Assembly (NCBI GenBank): GCA_023433985.1
Contig: JAEYTN010000494.1
Span: 1 to 6,554, forward strand
Reading direction: 5' to 3'
From: Pseudomonadota bacterium
GTDB lineage: Bacteria > Pseudomonadota > Alphaproteobacteria > Rhizobiales > Devosiaceae
DNA: 6,554 bases
Position numbers and translations under genes: made by a program. Of this stretch, positions 1 to 4,896 are shown piece by piece (positions within the stretch are counted from its first letter, which is position 1; each line of letters begins with the position of its first letter). Below the pieces are notes generated by a model. That model did no database searches and had not been told where the DNA came from. It saw only the letters and a list, made by a program, of their open reading frames with translations.

Positions 1-938
1 TGCCGGAGGTGCGGATCGTCGGCGCCGTGGATGCCGATCCGGCGCGGGCCGTGGCGTTCGGCGCGCAGACGGGTGCGCGGGTGCACGAGTCGCTGGCGGG
101 GCTCTTGGCCGATCCCGAGGTGACGGCCTGCTATGTGGGGCTGCCGCACCACCTGCTGGCGCCGACGATCGAGCAGGCGCTGCTGGCCGGAAGGCATGTG
201 CTGGGCGAGAAGCCGCTGGCCCTCGAGGCGGGCGAGGCGCGCCGGCTGGGGGTGCTTGCCGCGAGCAAGGGGCTGAAGCTCTGCGTGTTCTTCGAGCTCC
301 GGCGGTCGGGGTCGGTGGAGCTGGGGCGACGGTTGCTCGGCGAGGGGGCGATCGGGGAGCCGAAGCTCATCCGCATCCGCACCGTGATCGACAAGAAGGC
401 GAGCTACTGGGGTCCGCCGGGGGCGCTCAACTGGCGGGCCCGCAAGGCGGAAGCGGGCGGCGGGGTGCTGTTGATGAACTCGGTGCACCAGCTCGACTCG
501 CTCCGCTACATGACGGGCCTCGATTTCGTGCGGGCGAGCGGGGAGATCGACACATTCACGGCGCCGGGCGAAGTCGAGGATGCAGTGAGCGCGACGCTGC
601 GGCTCGGCAATGGCGCGCTGGTGAGCCTCACGGCGGCCGCGCACAGCCCCGGAGCCAAGGGCGAGGAGACGATCGAGATCGACGGCACGCGGGGGCGGCT
701 CGACCTGCCCGATCCGTTCGGGGAGGCGCCGGTGCGCCTCTATCGCGACGGCGCGTGGAAGACGCTCGAAACGCCGCGGCCCGACAGCCATGCGCTGATG
801 CTGGCGGACTTTCTCGCGGCCGTTGCCGACGGACGCGAGGTGCCAGCGGGGGCCGAGGACGCGGCAGCGGCGCTTGCGGCGGTGACCGGCATCTACCGCT
901 CGGCGGCGGAAGGGCGGGCGATCAGCCTCGCCAGGTAG
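1..938 (+). CDS. Gfo/Idh/MocA-family NAD(P)-dependent oxidoreductase (5' partial)
   Basis: This is the C-terminal ~311 codons of a Gfo/Idh/MocA oxidoreductase. The family uses NAD(P) to oxidise or reduce hydroxyls of sugars, inositols and related cyclic polyols in the cytoplasm. The first complete in-frame codon is at base 3. A GTG at base 9 is an internal valine in the typical 'PEVRIVGAVDADPARA' strand, so the true start and the GxGxxG nucleotide-binding loop lie left of the window. Counting from the base-9 codon, EKP (residues 67-69, catalytic Lys) and AGGGVLLMNSVHQLD (149-163, with H160 and D163) match the family. The C-terminal 'DGREVPAG..AA.ALAAVTGIYRSAAEGR' segment is the usual family ending, so the 3' end is intact. 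Residue 156, four before the conserved His and often Asp or Asn in the family, is Met, which suggests a divergent subgroup. The gene converges on the kinase gene and overlaps it by 17 bases. It is not in that operon, but may serve the same sugar or polyol pathway. The substrate is unknown. Confidence 0.93.
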   Translation, partial: PEVRIVGAVDADPARAVAFGAQTGARVHESLAGLLADPEVTACYVGLPHHLLAPTIEQALLAGRHVLGEKPLALEAGEARRLGVLAASKGLKLCVFFELRRSGSVELGRRLLGEGAIGEPKLIRIRTVIDKKASYWGPPGALNWRARKAEAGGGVLLMNSVHQLDSLRYMTGLDFVRASGEIDTFTAPGEVEDAVSATLRLGNGALVSLTAAAHSPGAKGEETIEIDGTRGRLDLPDPFGEAPVRLYRDGAWKTLETPRPDSHALMLADFLAAVADGREVPAGAEDAAAALAAVTGIYRSAAEGRAISLAR

Positions 939-2373
939 GCTCGAGCGCGGCGAAGGTCTCGCGATAGCGCCGGTAGGCGGCCTCGTAGCGCCCGTCTGGG
1001 ACAGCGATCACTTCGGTCAGTTCGAGCGGCAGGGCGGCTGAGGCGGTGGCGATGTCGGGCGCCCGGCCGGCGACGACATGGGCGAGGAGGGCTGCGCCGA
1101 GGGCCGAAGCGTCGGTGGCGGTGAGCACGTCGGCGGGGCGGTCGGTCACGGCGCTGCGGATTTCGCACCAGAGCCGGCTCCTGGCGCCGCCGCCCATGAG
1201 GCGCAGGCGATCCGTCGGGACGCCCAGCGCGGCAAGGCGGTCGACGACGTCGCGCATGGCGAAAGCGGTGCCTTCGAGCACGGCGCGGGCGAGGTGGGCG
1301 CGGCCGTGGCCGGCATCGAGGCCGAGGAAGCCGCCGCGGGCACCGGCAAGCCATTTGGGCGCCATCGCCCCGGTCAGTGCCGGAACGAACAGCACGCCGT
1401 CGCAGCCCGGAGGAGCTTCGGCGGCCGCGGCGCAGAACTGCTCGTCGGAAGCGATGCCGAGCAGGGCAGAGGCCCAGCGCACGGCACCGCCCGAGAGCCA
1501 GCCGGGATTGCCGAGATGGCAGAGGCCGCCGGGATAGGCGTGCGATTCGAGCAGGCGCTCGGGGTCGAGGAGCATGGTGGGGTTGAGCGCGGCGACGGTT
1601 TCGGCGGTGCCGATTGAGACGGCTATGCTGCCCGGCCGGCTGACGCCGCAGCCGAGCGGGTTGGAAAAGTCGTCGCCGGTGCCGACGGCCACCGGGATGC
1701 CGGCAGGCAGGCCGGTGAGTTCGGCACCCGCAGGTGTGAGCGGACCGGCAAGGTCGCCCGCTCCGGCGAGTTCCGAGAGTTGCTCGAGCGTGGCGCCGAA
1801 GGCGGCGGCGAGTTCGGCATCCCAATCGTGGCTTGCGAGGGAATAGAGCATCGTGGTCGAGGCGAGCGAGCGGGCGATGACGCGGCGCCCCGTCAGCGCG
1901 GCGGTGACGAAAGTGACGGGCTGGTGCCAGGTGGCGACTTCGCTTCGGCGCGTGAAGTGGCGGCTGAGCCAGGCGATCTTGCCGCCCATGTGGGTGGCGT
2001 CGCGGACAAGGCCACAGCGCGCATGCACGAGGCCGGGGTCGATATGGGCGATGTCGGGTTCGCCGCGCCGATCCATCCAGATCAGCGCCGGGCCGAGGGC
2101 GGCGCCGTCCGCTGCCGTGGGGATGCAGCCATCGGGCTGGCCGCAGACGGCGAGGGCGGCGAGGTCGGTCGGGGCAAGAGCGGCAGCGGAGAGGGCGTCG
2201 GCGATGGCGGGGCGCAGCGCGGCGAGCCAGAGGGCCGGGTCCTGCTCCGCCCAGCCGGGGCGGGGAAAGTTCGGCTCGTAGCTGCGGCTGCCGGAGCCCA
2301 GCACCCGCAGCGCCTCGTCGAGCACCACCGCCTTGAGGCTGCGGGTGCCGATGTCGAGCCCGAGGACCGGCAT
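922..2373 (-). CDS. FGGY-family carbohydrate kinase (xylulokinase-like)
   Basis: A complete 483-residue protein, the usual length for FGGY kinases, which transfer the ATP gamma-phosphate to a sugar or polyol in the cytoplasm. Visible motifs, in order: the N-terminal phosphate loop DIGTRSLKAVVLD (7-19); WAEQDP (41-46); CGQPDG (77-82), in the place of xylulokinase SGQMHG; WMDRR (99-103); GTGDD (230-234), whose first Asp (D233) corresponds to the catalytic base; SIGTAE (252-257), the second phosphate motif; and MGGGARS (392-398), the C-terminal adenosine/FGGY signature region. The ATG at 2373 directly precedes the first strand, so the start is secure. Only six bases separate it from the stop of the TIM-barrel gene, and no good Shine-Dalgarno sequence is visible, so translation is probably coupled. 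It is the last gene of the minus-strand operon. The family phosphorylates xylulose, ribulose, glycerol, erythritol and others; the altered QPDG motif means xylulose should not be assumed. Confidence 0.93.
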   Translation of the reverse strand: MPVLGLDIGTRSLKAVVLDEALRVLGSGSRSYEPNFPRPGWAEQDPALWLAALRPAIADALSAAALAPTDLAALAVCGQPDGCIPTAADGAALGPALIWMDRRGEPDIAHIDPGLVHARCGLVRDATHMGGKIAWLSRHFTRRSEVATWHQPVTFVTAALTGRRVIARSLASTTMLYSLASHDWDAELAAAFGATLEQLSELAGAGDLAGPLTPAGAELTGLPAGIPVAVGTGDDFSNPLGCGVSRPGSIAVSIGTAETVAALNPTMLLDPERLLESHAYPGGLCHLGNPGWLSGGAVRWASALLGIASDEQFCAAAAEAPPGCDGVLFVPALTGAMAPKWLAGARGGFLGLDAGHGRAHLARAVLEGTAFAMRDVVDRLAALGVPTDRLRLMGGGARSRLWCEIRSAVTDRPADVLTATDASALGAALLAHVVAGRAPDIATASAALPLELTEVIAVPDGRYEAAYRRYRETFAALEPTWRG

Positions 2374-2379
2374 GGGGCG

Positions 2380-3057
2380 CTAGGCCGTGGCGCTGTCGGC
2401 GATCACCTCGGCCAGCTGCGACACGATCGAGCCCTTGCGCGGACTGTAGGAGCCGTCGAAGACCGCGGTGCCGATGGTGAAGGCGTCGGCACCCGCCGCA
2501 GCCACTGACCTGATGCGTTCGGCGGAGGTGATGGAGCCGGCGACGATGAGATAGCCATTCGCCCCCAGGCCCTTGCGGGCGGCGCGGATGAGGTCGAGGG
2601 GTTCGGCCTGGGTGGCGCGGAAAGCGAGGAGGTCGGCCCCGGCGCATCCATCGGCCACGAAGCGGGCGCAATGGGTGATGACGTCGCCGGGGCCGCCGCC
2701 CAGCCGCGTTGGGTGGCCGGCCGGGAAACCTGGGAACGGGTAGTACCTGGTGTGGGTGCCGGCGAGAATCTCGTGCACCCGCGCCACGTCCGTGCCGCCG
2801 AGCAGTCGGTCGATGCCGAGTTCGGCGCCGATGCGGGCGGAGTTGAGGGCGGCCTCCGGGGTTTCGGAGACCACCTCCATGTAGCTGATTGCGCCGGCAG
2901 CGCGGATGCGGTGGGCGAGCTTGCGGAGGGTGGCGGGATCGACGCCAACATCCTTGAATCCCACATGTTTCAGGCCGAGAGGGGCGATCTGGTCGAAGAC
3001 GTCGAGGCAATCCTCGACGGTCTTGTCGCCGCGGGTCAGCATGAAGATGAAGTCCAT
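2380..3057 (-). CDS. TIM-barrel protein of unknown function (HisA/NanE-like phosphate-binding end)
   Basis: A 225-residue protein that I do not recognise as a named enzyme. Its pattern fits a full eight-stranded (beta/alpha) barrel, with strands near residues 2-8, 31-38, 57-64, 82-89, 104-110, 141-149, 169-177 and 191-202. The last two (YLIVAGSITSAERI and AGADAFTIGTAVFDG) resemble the phosphate-binding strands 7 and 8 of HisA, TrpF and NanE-type barrels, which suggests a phosphorylated substrate. Polar residues at strand ends (K35, D36, E61, R147, T149) are candidate catalytic groups. The middle GHPTRLGGGPGD loop (114-125) is distinctive. The frame opens at a GTG at 3063, but GGAGG at 3067-3063 overlaps that codon and sits five bases from the ATG at 3057, so the ATG is chosen. 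It lies between the AraM-like dehydrogenase (11-base gap) and the FGGY kinase (6-base gap), implying a role in the same pathway as an isomerase, epimerase or aldolase. That role is inferred from context only. Confidence 0.85.
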   Translation of the reverse strand: MDFIFMLTRGDKTVEDCLDVFDQIAPLGLKHVGFKDVGVDPATLRKLAHRIRAAGAISYMEVVSETPEAALNSARIGAELGIDRLLGGTDVARVHEILAGTHTRYYPFPGFPAGHPTRLGGGPGDVITHCARFVADGCAGADLLAFRATQAEPLDLIRAARKGLGANGYLIVAGSITSAERIRSVAAAGADAFTIGTAVFDGSYSPRKGSIVSQLAEVIADSATA

Positions 3058-3062
3058 CGACA

Positions 3063-3067
3063 CCTCC
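3063..3067 (-). promoter_or_regulatory. Ribosome binding site that fixes the TIM-barrel start
   Basis: A perfect GGAGG on the minus strand, five bases before the ATG at 3057. Because it overlaps the alternative GTG at 3063, ribosomes using it cannot initiate there. It is the only strong Shine-Dalgarno sequence in the operon and lies in the short gap after the dehydrogenase stop codon. Confidence 0.75.
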
Positions 3068-3068
3068 G

Positions 3069-4388
3069 TCAGAGACGCGGGATAAGGCCTTCGAGTCGGC
3101 CGCTCTGGGCGGCCAGGTCGAGGGCAGTGTAGCGGTTGCGGATCTCGCGCGCATGAGCGAGCGCGTGCTCGTAGAACGGACGATCGAGGTGGATCGCCTC
3201 GGGCGTGGTCGGGGCGCCGGCTGCGCGCAAGACCGCTGCGATCTGCGTGGATGGAAGCGTGACCCCGTGCGCGTAGGCCATGAAATCCTGCCAGTGCGTC
3301 GCGATCCGGTGGTTGAGCTCGTCGGCGCGCTCCGGAGTGAGGCGCTTTGCGGCGAACTCGGCCCAGGTGGCGCGGCCCAGCTCATTGCCATAACGTGTTA
3401 TGAACTCCGCCTCGGTGGTCTGGTCGGCGGCGAGGAGGGGGGGCGACTCCGCGAGGGCTTCGTGGAGTCGCGCGAGGGAGAGCGTGGTGACGGCGATCTG
3501 CTCGCCGTGGAAGATGCGCGGCCGAGTTGGCGGGCCGAACATGTCGATGAAATGGCTGACGAGGTGCTCGGCCTGGCTGGCGGGGGCGCTGGAGCCGACG
3601 ATGGCAGTGCCGAAGCCGGAGAGGACGAGGGTGCGGACGAGGCGGCGCATCACCTTGAGATCGCCACCGAGGAGGTCGGCGGCCCGGGCGAGCAATGCGG
3701 GCTCGTCGTCGGCAAGCAGGGCGAAGGGAAGTTCGCGGTACGGCGTGCCGAGCAGCAGGTGCGAGAGGCGCCAGTCCCACTGCGCCGTTGCCCGGCAGAT
3801 GGAATCGCCGAGGCCGGCGCGGATCAGGCGGGCGGGGGCCGCGGCGAGCACTTCGAGATCGAAGAAGGCGCCGGCGGGGGCCTGGGCGGGCAGCGTCTTC
3901 TTGTGGCCATCGACGGTGATGGAAGCGGTGAGCGAGGTGAAACCGTTCATCGACGGAGCGGTGGCGAAGACAGCATAGGGCTTGCCGTCGAGCGCGCCTG
4001 CATACTTGGCAAGGTCGTTGACGGTGCCTGAGCCGACGGCGACCAGCGCATCGGCGTGGGCGGAGGCGGCGCGGACACGCTCCACCGTCTCGGCGTCGGG
4101 CTCGGGGTCGGCAGGGAGGGTGACGGGGTCGACCTGGAAGCGACCGGCGAGCGCGCGCTCGACGCGGTCGCCGAGCGCGGCGCGGGTGTTCGGGTCGGCG
4201 ACAAGCGCGATCCGCTTGCCGAAGCCGAGGGCGGCGACGAGCTGGGCTTCATTGCCGGCGAGGCTGTCCTCGATGGCGAGGGCGCGGGTGGCGACGCGGA
4301 CGGGCTGGTTGCTCTCAGGATCGCGGTAGCGACCCGTGAGCAAGGCCTCCAATGGGTTCACTGGGGTTACGCTTTGCCGTAACTGCAT
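3069..4388 (-). CDS. AraM/EgsA-type iron-containing alcohol dehydrogenase (sn-glycerol-1-phosphate dehydrogenase-like)
   Basis: A 439-residue protein of the Fe-ADH/dehydroquinate-synthase-like superfamily, closest in motif pattern to AraM/EgsA. These enzymes interconvert dihydroxyacetone phosphate and sn-glycerol 1-phosphate with NAD(P)H and a bound divalent metal. Visible motifs are GSGTVNDLAKY (119-129, dinucleotide pyrophosphate loop), TAPSMNG (143-149) and the expected metal ligands: D195 in GLGDSICR, H275 in QAEHLVSH, and H294 in FHGEQ. All three ligands are intact. The ATG at 4388 is preferred. The frame stays open to a TTG at 4475, but that extension (HASKVILRLITLVPAPAG) does not look like the family and would run through the operator-like palindrome at 4431-4447. 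It is the first gene of the operon with the TIM barrel and FGGY kinase. That setting suggests a polyol-phosphate dehydrogenase in catabolism as readily as a lipid G1P enzyme, so the exact substrate is uncertain. Confidence 0.9.
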   Translation of the reverse strand: MQLRQSVTPVNPLEALLTGRYRDPESNQPVRVATRALAIEDSLAGNEAQLVAALGFGKRIALVADPNTRAALGDRVERALAGRFQVDPVTLPADPEPDAETVERVRAASAHADALVAVGSGTVNDLAKYAGALDGKPYAVFATAPSMNGFTSLTASITVDGHKKTLPAQAPAGAFFDLEVLAAAPARLIRAGLGDSICRATAQWDWRLSHLLLGTPYRELPFALLADDEPALLARAADLLGGDLKVMRRLVRTLVLSGFGTAIVGSSAPASQAEHLVSHFIDMFGPPTRPRIFHGEQIAVTTLSLARLHEALAESPPLLAADQTTEAEFITRYGNELGRATWAEFAAKRLTPERADELNHRIATHWQDFMAYAHGVTLPSTQIAAVLRAAGAPTTPEAIHLDRPFYEHALAHAREIRNRYTALDLAAQSGRLEGLIPRL

Positions 4389-4430
4389 CCTTGCCCCGCC
4401 AGTGCCAGCAGGAGCAGGCACCAAAGTGAT

Positions 4431-4447
4431 AAGTCGTAATATGACTT
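4431..4447. promoter_or_regulatory. Operator-like 17-bp near-perfect palindrome
   Basis: AAGTCGTAATATGACTT consists of two 8-base arms (AAGTCGTA and TATGACTT) around a central A. The arms match in 7 of 8 positions. It stands out as an A/T-rich island in GC-rich DNA, 43 bases upstream of the dehydrogenase ATG, and abuts the best candidate -10 element. Size and symmetry suit a dimeric helix-turn-helix repressor such as the GntR or LacI types common beside sugar operons. The regulator gene is not in the window and the family assignment is a guess. Confidence 0.6.
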
Positions 4448-4475
4448 TACTAGCATGGCTCTTGGCCGGCTGCAA
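4447..4475 (-). promoter_or_regulatory. Candidate promoter of the dehydrogenase-TIM barrel-kinase operon
   Basis: On the minus strand, TTGCAG (4475-4470) and TAGTAA (4452-4447) are separated by 17 bases, the ideal spacing. Each matches the sigma-70 consensus in only three of six positions, including the TTG of the -35 box. The palindrome at 4431-4447 would cover the predicted transcription start, the usual place for a repressor site. The arrangement is attractive but the boxes are weak, so this is tentative. Confidence 0.35.
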
Positions 4476-4753
4476 CAGGAGCGGTGAGGCGTAGACGTCG
4501 ACGGCGGCAGGGTCGGGCGGTCCGCCCGCGGGGACAGTTCGGACGATGCGCGGGTAGCCTCGAGAGCGAGATGCCGGCGCGGCGTCGCGACTGTCGCCTG
4601 CCCGGAGGCCGGCGCATATCAGGGTAACTCCAGCGCAGCATCCGAGCCCTTTCTGCCGTCGTCGGAGCGCATCAAGGCCCGCGATCTCGGGGCTTGCCGC
4701 CCGACGCCGGCGACGGCCGATGGCGCGCGAGTTATCAACAAGCTAGGTGAGAT

Positions 4754-4784
4754 GGGGGAAAATGTGGCGACACCAATTCTCCCC
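4754..4784. repeat. Imperfect inverted repeat with GCGA (GNRA) loop
   Basis: GGGGG at 4754-4758 faces TCCCC at 4780-4784 (four G-C pairs and one G-T). AAAAT (4759-4763) partly pairs with AATTC (4775-4779), and GTG (4764-4766) pairs with CAC (4771-4773) around the loop GCGA. There are two mismatches and one bulged C. No T-run follows on either strand, so it is not a classical intrinsic terminator. It could be an RNA structure, a protein-binding site or a remnant of a mobile-element end. Confidence 0.4.
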
Positions 4785-4896
4785 GCGCCGAATCCGACCT
4801 ACAAGAGGATTAGCGGCAGCAATGCCCCTGCGGATGGCCACCTCTACCGCGCCGCGTCGTGACTGAAAGTTGTACTACTACTTGACGCGAACTGTA

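Larger units (their letters stand above)
4389..4896. other. Divergent intergenic region with no convincing gene
   Basis: About 500 bases separate the minus-strand catabolic operon from the plus-strand glycan gene. The left part (4389-4480) holds the palindrome and candidate promoter. The middle (about 4480-4735) is GC-rich without a recognisable product on either strand; its open frames give arginine- or proline-rich shadow peptides. From about 4731 the composition shifts toward A/T. A plus-strand frame is open from 4488 to the TGA at 4860-4862, but its only ATG is at 4752, leaving 36 codons that resemble nothing I know. The region probably contains regulatory DNA for both sides, and possibly decayed sequence at a module boundary. 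Confidence 0.6.

Noticed and set aside
1780..2508. A plus-strand frame of 242 codons opposite the kinase gene
   Set aside because: Gly/Ala/Arg-rich sequence without domain features, antisense to a complete FGGY kinase.
893..3391. A minus-strand open frame of 832 codons spanning the kinase, TIM-barrel and part of the dehydrogenase genes
   Set aside because: It is extremely rich in Arg, Pro and His, has no recognisable domain and lies out of frame with three well-supported genes. It is a by-product of high GC content.
3153..4031. A plus-strand frame of 292 codons opposite the dehydrogenase gene
   Set aside because: Gly/Glu/Arg-rich shadow with no motif, antisense to a gene with intact metal ligands.
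4450..4641. A 63-codon minus-strand ORF upstream of the operon
   Set aside because: Arginine-rich peptide with no family features. It overlaps the candidate promoter and looks like a GC-driven chance frame.
4752..4862. A 36-codon plus-strand ORF starting at ATG 4752, in a frame open from 4488
   Set aside because: Weak ribosome site, codon use less biased than neighbouring genes, start inside an inverted repeat and no recognisable product. It could be a remnant but cannot be supported as a gene.
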